From: a virus
DNA: 40,632 bases
Virus record (IMG/VR): IMGVR_UViG_3300048927_000364
Location: 1 to 40,632 of that record
Strand: one strand, 5' to 3'
Under the pieces are notes generated by a model that saw nothing but the letters and a program-made list of their open reading frames with translations, was not told the origin of the DNA and did not search any database. Positions within the stretch are counted from its first letter, which is position 1; the number at the start of each line of letters is the position of its first letter. Position numbers and translations under genes: made by a program. This document shows positions 6,713 to 13,522 of this stretch, one piece after another.

Positions 6713-7546
6713 ATGAAGCAGTCAGCTCAACTTAAGGTCAAGAACTGGGAACAGTTTCAGCACTACAAAGACCGCAATCCGCCGTGGATTAAGCTGCATT
6801 TTGCCCTGCTTTCCAGCGAGGACTGGGTGACGCTAGACGATGCTAGCAAGCTGCTAGCAGTTGTGTGCATGCTGATCGCGTCCCGAAACAATGGGATGGT
6901 GCCGAATAATCCTGCCTACCTCAAGCGGGTTGCATACCTAGATCGCGTTCCAAAGCTTAAGCCTTTGATTGATTGCGGTTTTCTTGAAGAAATGCAAGCG
7001 GATGATAGCACGTTGCAAGCGGATGCTAGCGGTGCGCAAGCGGATGCTAGACCAGAGACAGAGACAGAGGAAGATAAGAAAGAATCTATGTCCGAAACGA
7101 GTTCGGACGCTGCGCCAAAAAAATCAAAACGGGTGAGCTATCCGGATGCCTTCGAGGCCTTTTGGAAAGCGTACCCAACGACGGTGAACATGTCGAAGAA
7201 GGAAGCCTTCGACGAGTGGAAGAAGCTCGACGAGCAAGATCGGCAAGCTTGCCAAGCCGGCATTGCCGGATATTGCGCCTTCCTCAAGAGCAATCCCAAT
7301 CATCCGACCATCCACGCTTGCCGGTTCATCAGCAAGCGTCGTTTCGAGGGTCATGCCGAGGCGCAGGCAGCACCGGTCGTCGATGTTGCCGTTTGGACGA
7401 AACGCTTGAACTACGCCCGGTCGAAACGGATCTGGGACTCGCTGAAATGGGGGGCGTTGCCGCACACGCCGGGATGCCTCGCCCCCGCAACCCTCCTCCA
7501 ACCCGAAGACGGCGCCGGCTGGCGCGAGTGGGAGCAGGCAGCATGA
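6713..7546 (+). CDS. Phage replication initiator-like protein
   Basis: The 277-residue protein has an N-terminal winged-helix-like domain (residues 1-90, NWEQFQHYKDRNPPWIKLH, typical of phage replisome organisers) and a C-terminal domain beginning YPDAFEAFWKAYP, then KKEAFDEWKKL and HACRFISKRRFEG. The linker carries a QADDSTL-QADASGA-QADARPE repeat. The two-domain form and its place after the helicase fit a lambda O or DnaD-like role: binding the origin and recruiting DnaB. The repeated DNA in the linker may be that origin. The start is four bases after the helicase stop. Confidence 0.8.
   Translation: MKQSAQLKVKNWEQFQHYKDRNPPWIKLHFALLSSEDWVTLDDASKLLAVVCMLIASRNNGMVPNNPAYLKRVAYLDRVPKLKPLIDCGFLEEMQADDSTLQADASGAQADARPETETEEDKKESMSETSSDAAPKKSKRVSYPDAFEAFWKAYPTTVNMSKKEAFDEWKKLDEQDRQACQAGIAGYCAFLKSNPNHPTIHACRFISKRRFEGHAEAQAAPVVDVAVWTKRLNYARSKRIWDSLKWGALPHTPGCLAPATLLQPEDGAGWREWEQAA
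6994..7056. repeat. Three 21-bp iteron-like repeats in the initiator gene
   Basis: GCAAGCGGATG begins at 6994, 7015 and 7036, a strict 21-base period; the units continue ATAGCA, CTAGCG and CTAGAC. A purine- and A-rich tract follows (7057-7130). Iterons within the initiator gene followed by an easily melted tract are the layout of lambda-type origins. The repeat is in frame (7 codons), so protein-level repetition is the alternative reading. Confidence 0.55.
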
Positions 7547-7740
7547 CCGGCAACGACTTCGAATTCACCAACGTTGATAGCTGGGCGCGCGGCGTCCGGC
7601 ATGCTTTCGTCATCTCCGTCTCACACGGGAAGGGCGGCAATGGTGACGTGCCCCCAACGACACGATCTGCACCGCCGGCGATACGCGATCCGCTTTCGCG
7701 CATCGGCAAGGAAACGCAAAATCCAGGGGAGGATCGCTTC

Positions 7741-8841
7741 ATGAACGGAGATATATCGCCGATTGTGATTTATAGTCGTCCATCTTGCAACCGAGGCGTC
7801 CTTATGAGCGATTCAGACTTGCAGACATTTTCCATTTTCGATGATCGACCAGCGCCGAATTTTATCGACGGGTGGCGGCAGTACATTATCGATACAGGGG
7901 CGCCGGAAAAGTATTCTGGCGTTTCGACCAGCAAGCCAGATCGTTCCGCGAACGTGGTTCTCCTATCGGACGAGATCCGTGTCCCGACGGCGATGCGGCC
8001 GGGTGGGGACAAGGTACCTTGCCCGATTTGCTCCCCCAATGCGGGGAAGTTTGGGAAAGGTCGCATGGCTTATTTCCCTGACGATAGCGCCGTTCGCTTT
8101 ATCGGACATGACTGCGCCAAGAAGCATCTCGGGTCGAATTACACCGAGGCGGAGCGCCTCTTCAGGATCGAGGCACAATGCGCGTCAATCATTACGCTTT
8201 GGCCAAAGCTGCAAGCTCTTCTGCCTCAGTTGAGCCCGGTGGTTGATGGTCTCTATGTCGTCGGCAAGCGTTTGGGCGAAATGCGATTTTACATCGAAGT
8301 CCAAGCGTCCGGTTTCGCAAACGCTTTTTACCGCGACTTAGTCTCGATCGGATCTCGAGTTGTCACATCGCAGGATGCTGCAGCTAAATCCCATGCAGTC
8401 AGGGGGCTGGGGTTTTTGGCCGAAGAATTCAGTCCGGACAAAGATGCCCAGAAGCTTATCGATATTTGCCGGGATATTCGTTCGCCGCTTCCAGGATGGC
8501 AAGTGGGAGAAGGAGACAGTGCGGCATCAAAGGAAATCACCAAACGCGGCCGCTCGGCCATTCGGCGACTACGCGAGATGGCAGCGCTTAGGGATCAGAT
8601 AGAGGAAGCGTCGCAATTCTTTGATCCTCTCAATCTCCGGCTGCTGGAGCAGTGGAGGGCGTCCGGAAACTCGCCTTTCACCGTGATCCGATTTGAACGT
8701 GATGGCGATCGAGTTGGTGGCGTGATCGAGAGTTATGCCGGGAGATACGAATGGTCGGTGGCTTTCCCGAGCGATTTGATGGGAAAGCTTCCGAAAAAGG
8801 AAGAGATAACAGCGCTGAAGTTGATGGAGGTTCTCGGTTGA
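7741..8841 (+). CDS. Early protein with a Cys/His zinc-finger-like motif
   Basis: The chosen ATG at 7741 has GGGGAGG 7 bases upstream; an in-frame ATG at 7543 overlaps the initiator stop (ATGA), and one at 7804 is also possible. From 7741 the protein has 366 residues. CPICSPNAGKFGKG and then IGHDCAKKH, about residues 94-130, form a C-x2-C ... H-x2-C-x4-H pattern that could bind zinc. The rest is mixed helix and strand without a known fold. It lies between the initiator and the NusG-like gene, so a replication or transcription role is likely, but I do not recognise the family. Confidence 0.75.
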   Translation: MNGDISPIVIYSRPSCNRGVLMSDSDLQTFSIFDDRPAPNFIDGWRQYIIDTGAPEKYSGVSTSKPDRSANVVLLSDEIRVPTAMRPGGDKVPCPICSPNAGKFGKGRMAYFPDDSAVRFIGHDCAKKHLGSNYTEAERLFRIEAQCASIITLWPKLQALLPQLSPVVDGLYVVGKRLGEMRFYIEVQASGFANAFYRDLVSIGSRVVTSQDAAAKSHAVRGLGFLAEEFSPDKDAQKLIDICRDIRSPLPGWQVGEGDSAASKEITKRGRSAIRRLREMAALRDQIEEASQFFDPLNLRLLEQWRASGNSPFTVIRFERDGDRVGGVIESYAGRYEWSVAFPSDLMGKLPKKEEITALKLMEVLG

Positions 8842-9500
8842 ACAAGGTCAAGCAAACAGGGATTTCCACAGCTGAATCATGGTATCTGATCCGGGTAGTA
8901 CCCGGCGGCCAGAGAATGGCCCGCGCCCTAGATGGTGCCTCCGAGCATAGGATCGGCGAAACTTTGCTTGAGCGCGAGTGTCGTGAAAAAGGCGTGGCCG
9001 TGTTCACGCCGTCGTTTTGGACGGTCGTACGCCATCAGCGGACGAACAGGCTGATCGAAAAGAGGTATCCGTTGTTCCCAGGATATTGTTTCGTGCAAGT
9101 CGCCGGAGCGGGCTTCGACCCTATCAGAAGGTTCAACTATGTTTCGCACTTCATGCGCGGCGGCGGTCGCTACGGTATGGCGTCGTTTACCGATAGAGAT
9201 ATGGTGATGCTCTACGTCGCCGATCAAGAAGCGCGCGATACGCATCAGACGATGAAGAAGAACGGCGAGGCCGATGTGCGCGAGCATCGCCGAAAAGAAC
9301 TAAACCGCCAAATCGGCCTCATATTTCCGAAAGGTCGTCGCAAGAAGATCCCGCTTCGGGTCATGGCCGAGTCCGCCATCAACGGCCTGTCTGCTAAAGC
9401 GAAAGAAAGGTGCAAATCCCTCCTCAAGGAGCTGGAGCTCTTGGAAAGGGAAGAGACATCTTGCAATGATTTGAAACAATCGTTAAATTCTGCAGCGTGA
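8838..9500 (+). CDS. NusG/RfaH-like transcription antitermination protein
   Basis: Translation probably starts at TTG 8838, which overlaps the previous stop (TTGA) and has GGAGG 7 bases upstream; this gives 220 residues. Residues 15-110 match the NusG N-terminal domain: SWYLIRVVPGGQRMA, a long insert, then KRYPLFPGYCFVQV. Typical NusG has a KOW domain at the C-terminus; here it is replaced by a basic helical tail with a leucine/glutamate-rich end. NusG-family NGN domains bind RNA polymerase. As the last early gene before the late region it may let polymerase pass terminators in the late genes (inference). Confidence 0.8.
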   Translation: MNKVKQTGISTAESWYLIRVVPGGQRMARALDGASEHRIGETLLERECREKGVAVFTPSFWTVVRHQRTNRLIEKRYPLFPGYCFVQVAGAGFDPIRRFNYVSHFMRGGGRYGMASFTDRDMVMLYVADQEARDTHQTMKKNGEADVREHRRKELNRQIGLIFPKGRRKKIPLRVMAESAINGLSAKAKERCKSLLKELELLEREETSCNDLKQSLNSAA

Positions 9501-9553
9501 TTTGGTGTTTCAGTCGGACCTTCTTCGGAAGATGACCAATTCGACGGCCCGAT

Positions 9554-9606
9554 CCCCTGCCGAACCTTGCATTCGGCGCGACGGGGGAGATGTGTCCTTT
9601 TTTCAT
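9554..9606 (+). terminator. Possible early-operon terminator region
   Basis: After the NusG-like gene a stem of CCCC plus GCCGAA pairs with TTCGGC plus GGGG (9554-9587), and a T run follows at 9598-9603. The T run is about 10 bases too far for a standard terminator. A smaller CTTC-TTCG-GAAG hairpin at 9520-9531 lies just before. This 173-base gap seems to hold no gene. Confidence 0.3.
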
Positions 9607-9673
9607 CACAACGCGGGCCGGAACAATAGCCGAAAGGTGAACTGAGGGGTTGTCGCTGGACCGCGCCCGATGA

Positions 9674-10012
9674 TCACTTATAGCACGTGATTGTCGCCCA
9701 TCTATAACCGCAATTGTTGCCACTTTGGCCCCAAATGGACTTGCTATAGATGCCGCACTGTGCGCCTTTGTTGACCCCACAAATCTGCTGGCAGGCATAA
9801 TTAGGCTCGAACCCACTGTTACCGCCGTCACCGCAATGAAAAATGGTTGTAACCTCTGGAAAATCAGACGGTTTGGTATTGGAAGCAGTGCAATGACTGT
9901 CGTATTCGCCCCAGCAGGTGTTCTCCACCCGACTTTGCGCATGGGCTGGCAAAATGCCCGACAGAAACCCGAGAAATGCAACAGCAAGAAGTAGCATCTT
10001 GGACATCGTCAT
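9674..10012 (-). CDS. Secreted cysteine-rich small protein
   Basis: A 112-residue protein with a clear Sec signal peptide (MLLLAVAFLGFLSGILP, cleavage AHA-QS at residue 25). The mature 87 residues hold eight cysteines, enough for four disulfides (TCWGEYDSHC, FHCGDGGNSG, YACQQICG, AQCGIY, NNCGYRW, TCYK). A second ATG at 10006 has better spacing from AGGAG. It is leftward, flanked by other exported proteins, and likely lysogenic cargo acting outside the cytoplasm. The family is not recognised. Confidence 0.8.
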   Translation of the reverse strand: MTMSKMLLLAVAFLGFLSGILPAHAQSRVENTCWGEYDSHCTASNTKPSDFPEVTTIFHCGDGGNSGFEPNYACQQICGVNKGAQCGIYSKSIWGQSGNNCGYRWATITCYK

Positions 10013-10035
10013 GTCTCCTAATGGTTGAAGTTTTC

Positions 10036-10065
10036 ATTTAATTCACCTCAACCTCCAGGTGTCAA
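10036..10065 (-). promoter_or_regulatory. Candidate promoter of the Cys-rich protein gene
   Basis: On the minus strand TTGACA (10065-10060), an 18-base spacer, then TTAAAT (10041-10036), about 25 bases before the start codon. The spacer holds a CACCT...AGGTG inverted repeat (10044-10061) that could be an operator. Confidence 0.5.
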
Positions 10066-10192
10066 CGTATCAATTAAGCGTACTGGGAATCCGCAAGGCA
10101 AACGTATACATTGAGAGGTTTTACCGGCGCTGGATAATTCAGGTGATCCGAGTTCGCCATGTCTCTATAGACCAATAATTTTGACGGGGACG

Positions 10193-10642
10193 TTATGGAA
10201 ACCCCGGTACGAGCCTTTGGACAGGCCCCGGTAGGGTTCTGATGGGGCCCGGGAGACGCTGGAGTAAACTGGGCACGGGGTTTGATGATCGTCCTGACAA
10301 CCCTGGAACGCCGAGTGGAAGCCCTGGCGCTCCAGGCGGCAACCCTGGGAGGCCACCAGTACCTGGGGTCACTTGCGGAATTGCCTTGAGCACTTGCTCC
10401 AGCAGTTGAAGAGGAGCGGTGACCGCGTTCGCCACATCCGACACGGCTTTCGCGACGGGTTGGGTCTTATCTGCGAGTTCATTTGCCTTGTCCACGAGGT
10501 CGCGAGCATTGTGAAGTTCAGTCACCCATTTCTGTGGTGGCGGCGGTATGAGTTCGTATCTGCCCGCAACGATGACCGCCATATACAGGGTGCCGAGAAA
10601 GACCCAGATCTTCAAGAAGAACGTAATAAGTTCTTTGATCAT
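10193..10642 (-). CDS. Membrane-anchored protein with Pro/Gly-rich tail
   Basis: The start is the ATG at 10642, preceded by AAGGGG; longer frames lack one. The 149-residue product has one membrane helix (residues 6-28, FFLKIWVFLGTLYMAVIVAG), a helical middle with VDKANELADKTQPVAKA, and a tail from about residue 92 rich in G-L-P/G-x-P triplets (GLPGLPPGAPGLPLGVPGL) then RLPGPIRTLPGPVQRLVPG. The tail resembles a short collagen-like or polyproline segment. It is probably anchored in the inner membrane; function unknown. Confidence 0.7.
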   Translation of the reverse strand: MIKELITFFLKIWVFLGTLYMAVIVAGRYELIPPPPQKWVTELHNARDLVDKANELADKTQPVAKAVSDVANAVTAPLQLLEQVLKAIPQVTPGTGGLPGLPPGAPGLPLGVPGLSGRSSNPVPSLLQRLPGPIRTLPGPVQRLVPGFP

Positions 10643-10810
10643 GACGCGCCCCTTATTTGGATGCGCGATTCTGTGCCTCAGCACCAGATGAGTCGAGTGG
10701 TAGTGCAACCGTACCGGCTAGGCAATTAGGATGAGAAATCAAATATAGGTTGCTTAGAAACCTAATTAGACGAACCCGTTTCGGCGCGGATCTAAGTCCA
10801 GACTTCGCAA

Positions 10811-10841
10811 AAAAAGGCCCGGCAGATAACCGGGCCTTTTT
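10811..10841 (-). terminator. Bidirectional Rho-independent terminator
   Basis: AAAAAGGCCCGG pairs with CCGGGCCTTTTT around a 7-base loop; both strands have a T run. On the minus strand it sits just after the His-rich gene (stop at 10853). It also protects the next gene at 10642 from read-through. Confidence 0.9.
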
Positions 10842-10852
10842 GTTGGAAGCAG

Positions 10853-11068
10853 TTATCGGCAAACACGCTCTACTGTTACGATCCTATGGCCGTGGTGCCA
10901 ACCGACCATTCGCTTTGTAAAGCAGTCGTGGCGATGACGGTTATGGCCCCAATCGCCGTGGTCATAATGGCGATGGTGGTGGTAATACCCGTCATCGGCC
11001 AGCGACGGGGCGGTCGTGGCGACGAGCGAGGCCAAGGCTACTGCTGAAGCGATAAAGAACTTGTTCAT
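10853..11068 (-). CDS. Small exported histidine-rich protein
   Basis: A 71-residue protein with a Sec signal peptide (NKFFIASAVALASLVATTA, cleavage about residue 24). The mature 47 residues include 11 histidines (YYHHHRHYDHGDW, WGHNRHRHDCF, WHHGHRI) and two cysteines. Such His-rich periplasmic peptides often bind copper, nickel or zinc; that is inference here. GGAGG lies 6 bases before the ATG. A promoter with an operator palindrome lies upstream and a strong terminator downstream, so it is an independent transcription unit. Confidence 0.8.
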   Translation of the reverse strand: MNKFFIASAVALASLVATTAPSLADDGYYHHHRHYDHGDWGHNRHRHDCFTKRMVGWHHGHRIVTVERVCR

Positions 11069-11145
11069 GGATTTCCTCCGAACATTTTGCTCTTGTACAA
11101 CGTCCTAGGGGTGACGTTGGTTCGACCCTAGACCCAAAGGGATGA

Positions 11146-11174
11146 ATAAAGCCTGACGTTAGCGTTAATGTCAG
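11146..11174 (-). promoter_or_regulatory. Promoter with operator dyad for the His-rich gene
   Basis: CTGACA (11174-11169), a 17-base spacer and CTTTAT (11151-11146), close to the rhizobial sigma-70 consensus CTTGAC-N17-CTATAT. The spacer and -35 overlap an inverted repeat, TGACATTA-ACGC-TAACGTCA (11154-11173), an attractive site for a dimeric regulator. Confidence 0.6.
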
Positions 11175-11194
11175 CTTCAGGTGGCGAAGAGATG

Positions 11195-11229
11195 GGGAAG
11201 AGGTGACATCTATCCGCCGGCGCTACGGC
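11195..11229. repeat. 35-base dispersed repeat, copy 1
   Basis: Shares GGGAAGAG-n-TGACATCTA and GCTACGGC with 12299-12333 (29 of 35 bases identical, same orientation). Both copies are intergenic in the accessory gene cluster. The role is unknown. Confidence 0.6.
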
Positions 11230-11402
11230 GTCGCTTCCCTGCACCAATCCGAGCGGCTGCATTCATCAGCAGAACCGGAACGCAGAATGATGACTGCTCC
11301 GGCTAGTCGGTTAAACGGCAGGGGAAAGCCCACGTAGACTGCCACCCTTCGGGGCCGATTATGGTGCGCTCGGTAAATTTGGCACTCATGCTTGAATTAC
11401 AA

Positions 11403-11627
11403 TTACATCATTATCATCGTCGCCAGCAGTTCAATGAACCCCATAGGGGAATAAGCAAATGGCGCGCTGACCACGAGACCAACAAACCCAAGCGCAATGG
11501 CTGCAACCAGGCCATGCTTATGCCAGCCGTAGGTGGCGCCGAAGCCTACAGCGGCCGCGATGATGATAAATGCCCAAACACCTCGAAAGATGATCCGGAT
11601 CCACGACGCGGCAGCATCTGAGGTCAT
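11403..11627 (-). CDS. Small two-helix membrane protein
   Basis: The ATG at 11627 with GGAG 6 bases upstream gives 74 residues; a longer frame has no ribosome site. Two hydrophobic segments are seen: IIFRGVWAFIIIAAAVGF (about residues 11-28) and LVAAIALGFVGLVVSAPFAY (about 40-59). There is no signal peptide cleavage motif, so it should stay in the inner membrane. The family is not recognised; small membrane proteins of this type are common prophage cargo. Confidence 0.7.
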   Translation of the reverse strand: MTSDAAASWIRIIFRGVWAFIIIAAAVGFGATYGWHKHGLVAAIALGFVGLVVSAPFAYSPMGFIELLATMIMM

Positions 11628-11728
11628 CGAGTTCTCCTGACGGTCTCGTATGGTTTTCACATCGGAGGGCACGCACCAGGTTGCACGCAGCCCGATTGGC
11701 ATAAAAACTGCTCGGATTTTTGATTAAC

Positions 11729-11905
11729 TCAGCCGCGTTCGGTTGCAAGGCGCCGAAGGATAACCATTGCCGCAGATCTGATATCTTCGGACCTGTAATC
11801 GTCGCTATCAATACCTTGGCGCACCATCAAGTCACCAACGTCGTTCGGGTCTTTGTAACGATACGTGGACACGTTCGTATTTGTGGGGCGGTGTATGAGC
11901 GTCAC
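11729..11905 (-). CDS. Short ORF with GTG start, possibly a frameshifted gene
   Basis: From GTG 11905 the frame encodes 58 residues (MTLIHRPTNTNVSTYRYKDP, GIDSDDYRSEDIRSAAMV) with believable composition. No ribosome site precedes it. Immediately upstream in another frame, ATG 11948 with GGATAAGA encodes MKPVTEDQFEICR then TGA at 11909-11907. Joined by a +1 shift they would read as one protein of about 72 residues, like small rhizobial proteins that pair QFE, H-PT and DYR motifs (from memory). This could be a damaged gene or a recoded one. Confidence 0.45.
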   Translation of the reverse strand: MTLIHRPTNTNVSTYRYKDPNDVGDLMVRQGIDSDDYRSEDIRSAAMVILRRLATERG

Positions 11906-11964
11906 ATCATCGACAAATTTCGAATTGGTCTTCTGTCACCGGCTTCATTCTTATCCGCTTTCGG

Positions 11965-12210
11965 TCAGTTCCGACGAATAGGCATGTACGGGATCGCGAG
12001 CGCTCTGCCGTCGATTGTGTGGCTCTGGATTAGAACCCGCACCGGCGTCCCGTTAAAATCGCTGGTGAGTTCGACGTGTTGGGACGCATAGGCGTCCCCC
12101 AAATACAACGAATGACCCTCTAGCAGCAGGCCACCGTTATGTGGGCCTAATATCGTTACCGGCATCGAAGTATTGTTGTTCTTGATCGCAAGCCTAGCAT
12201 TCGGGGTCAT
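11965..12210 (-). CDS. Small hypothetical beta-rich protein
   Basis: The ATG at 12210 follows GAGGAG by 6 bases; the longer frame upstream is a shadow of the gene on the other strand. The 81-residue product alternates polar and hydrophobic residues (LAIKNNNTSMPVTILGPHNG, PVRVLIQSHTID), suggesting a small beta-sheet domain. It is leftward like its neighbours. I do not recognise it. Confidence 0.65.
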   Translation of the reverse strand: MTPNARLAIKNNNTSMPVTILGPHNGGLLLEGHSLYLGDAYASQHVELTSDFNGTPVRVLIQSHTIDGRALAIPYMPIRRN

Positions 12211-12298
12211 GGGCGTCTCCTCGACATTGTCAACGGATTCGAGGTGGGCATGCGAGTTCCCAGTTGCAAGTCGCCAATTCGCCGAAAGCAACGAAATT

Positions 12299-12333
12299 GG
12301 GAAGAGCTGACATCTACGCGCCCATGCTACGGC
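12299..12333. repeat. 35-base dispersed repeat, copy 2
   Basis: Second copy of the element at 11195-11229, same orientation, with a divergent centre. It lies about 60 bases upstream of the Gp49/Gp66-family gene, so it might carry a promoter or regulatory site, but no clear -35/-10 pair is visible. Confidence 0.6.
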
Positions 12334-12391
12334 ATAACTCCTGGTCGGGCTTTTTGATTCCAGATTGAAACTCAGATTGAAGGATAGACAG

Positions 12392-12721
12392 ATGTCCAAG
12401 GATGAACAGCAGATTGAAGCCGAGATCCAGGCGAAAGGCTTGAACGCCCCGCGGCTGAACCCGCAGATGATCGATAACACCATTGTCTCCGCGCAATACC
12501 ATGTGTTCCCCGGCACGACGCTGACCCTGTGTGCGCTTACGCTGCGCAATGGCTACATTGTGACCGGCGAGAGCGCCGCAGCATCTCCGGAGAATTTCAA
12601 TCAGGAAATCGGTCGCAAGATCGCCCGCGACAATGCGCGCAATAAGATTTGGGCGCTGGAAGGATATCTGCTTCGGCAAAAGCTGTCGGAAGCTGCCGAA
12701 GTCCATCATCTTAGCGACTAA
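12392..12721 (+). CDS. N4 Gp49/Sf6 Gp66 family phage protein
   Basis: The ATG at 12392 is preceded by AAGGATAG. The 109-residue protein has the family core: LTLCALTLRNGYIVTGES, then SPENFNQEIGRKIARDNARN and KIWALEGYLLRQ. This family is widespread in phages and prophages; its biochemical role is not established. It is the only rightward gene in the accessory cluster and ends overlapping the stop codon of the convergent gene by 4 bases. Confidence 0.85.
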   Translation: MSKDEQQIEAEIQAKGLNAPRLNPQMIDNTIVSAQYHVFPGTTLTLCALTLRNGYIVTGESAAASPENFNQEIGRKIARDNARNKIWALEGYLLRQKLSEAAEVHHLSD

Positions 12722-13023
12722 CCCGTCGAGGTTTCATCGGAAGCAAACGTGGCAGCAGTGTAGTCCGCTACAATCCACTTCTCAACGGTGATCGTTCTTG
12801 CAAGCGTTTTCTCTGCTGCTGACTTTATTGCTTTAAAAGACGCAACGGCGGCGTCTCTGTTGGTGAACTCACCAACGAGAGTTGTGTTTGGCAAACGATA
12901 CCATTTTTTGTCAGACGCAAAAAGCCAAGGTGACCAACCGTTCGCTTCCGCGGCGGTAAGATATGATGCATGCGGGTCCGGACGCGTCTCTTTAAGATCG
13001 TAGCATGCGATGTATCTCGTCAT
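12718..13023 (-). CDS. Small protein, possible ferredoxin-like (SinR/Cas2-like) fold
   Basis: The 101-residue protein starts with a strand RYIACYDLKE and ends with VEKWIVADYTAATF, with a helix DAAVASFKAIKSAAEKTL between strands. This beta-alpha-beta pattern and the YDL motif recall the protein at 27955-28233, although overall identity is low. AGGAG lies 7 bases before the ATG. Function unknown; the fold assignment is inference. Confidence 0.65.
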   Translation of the reverse strand: MTRYIACYDLKETRPDPHASYLTAAEANGWSPWLFASDKKWYRLPNTTLVGEFTNRDAAVASFKAIKSAAEKTLARTITVEKWIVADYTAATFASDETSTG

Positions 13024-13160
13024 TTTCCGCTCCTTTGTTGAGGAAACACGAGATGACGATCCTTCGCTGGTTCACAAGCGTCGGTATTGCATCGCGCTCG
13101 GTTGTTCAACTTTCCCACATTTTCCACAGGAGGATGCAATGGTTAGTCAATGCCACGTAG

Positions 13161-13376
13161 TTATTTAGCCTCATACCATCCGTGACGCACGGCACTAATG
13201 CATTCTCCATAAGTCTTGAGAATGTAACTTTTATCCGCCGTGGTCCACCCAGGTGATAGATCTCCCATCGATCCATAGGTTGCCTTCTTTTCGACGTCCG
13301 CGATCATCTTGAATAGCCTGAAGGCAACCTCCTCCGGTGAGTTCTCACCGATGTGAACGACTGGTTTCTCCGACAT
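13161..13376 (-). CDS. Small acidic hypothetical protein
   Basis: A 71-residue protein (VVHIGENSPEEVAFRLFKMI, TTADKSYILKTYGECISAVR) with AAAGGAG 5 bases before its ATG. It is probably helical and cytoplasmic. I have an impression of similar small proteins in rhizobial prophages but cannot name a family. It diverges from the terminase gene, with 146 bases between that must hold the late promoter and its own. Confidence 0.7.
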   Translation of the reverse strand: MSEKPVVHIGENSPEEVAFRLFKMIADVEKKATYGSMGDLSPGWTTADKSYILKTYGECISAVRHGWYEAK

Positions 13377-13522
13377 TGTAGCTCCTTTCTGAGTTGTAGA
13401 GGCATCAGACTACGGTCGCCTCTGAGTCGCAATGCACGGTTTGAGTTATCCCCGTTATTCCCGCAACTCACCGGACGAAGCACAGGCTGAACCAACCCAC
13501 CGGCGGATCAGGAGGCGGAGAC

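Larger units (their letters stand above)
11069..11402. other. 334-base intergenic region with promoter and repeat
   Basis: No convincing gene is present. It contains the His-rich gene's promoter with a 20-base dyad (11146-11174) and the first copy of a 35-base repeat (11195-11229). The remaining part (11230-11402) shows nothing I can name. Confidence 0.6.

Noticed and set aside
7162-7542. N-terminal extension of the 7741 gene in the long open frame
   Set aside because: It is a shadow of the initiator gene in another frame (Arg/Ser-rich, low complexity).
13053-13160. Rightward ORF of 35 codons with GAGG upstream
   Set aside because: Plausible start, but sequence (VGIASRSVVQLSHIFHRR) gives no sign of selection and it lies between divergent leftward genes.
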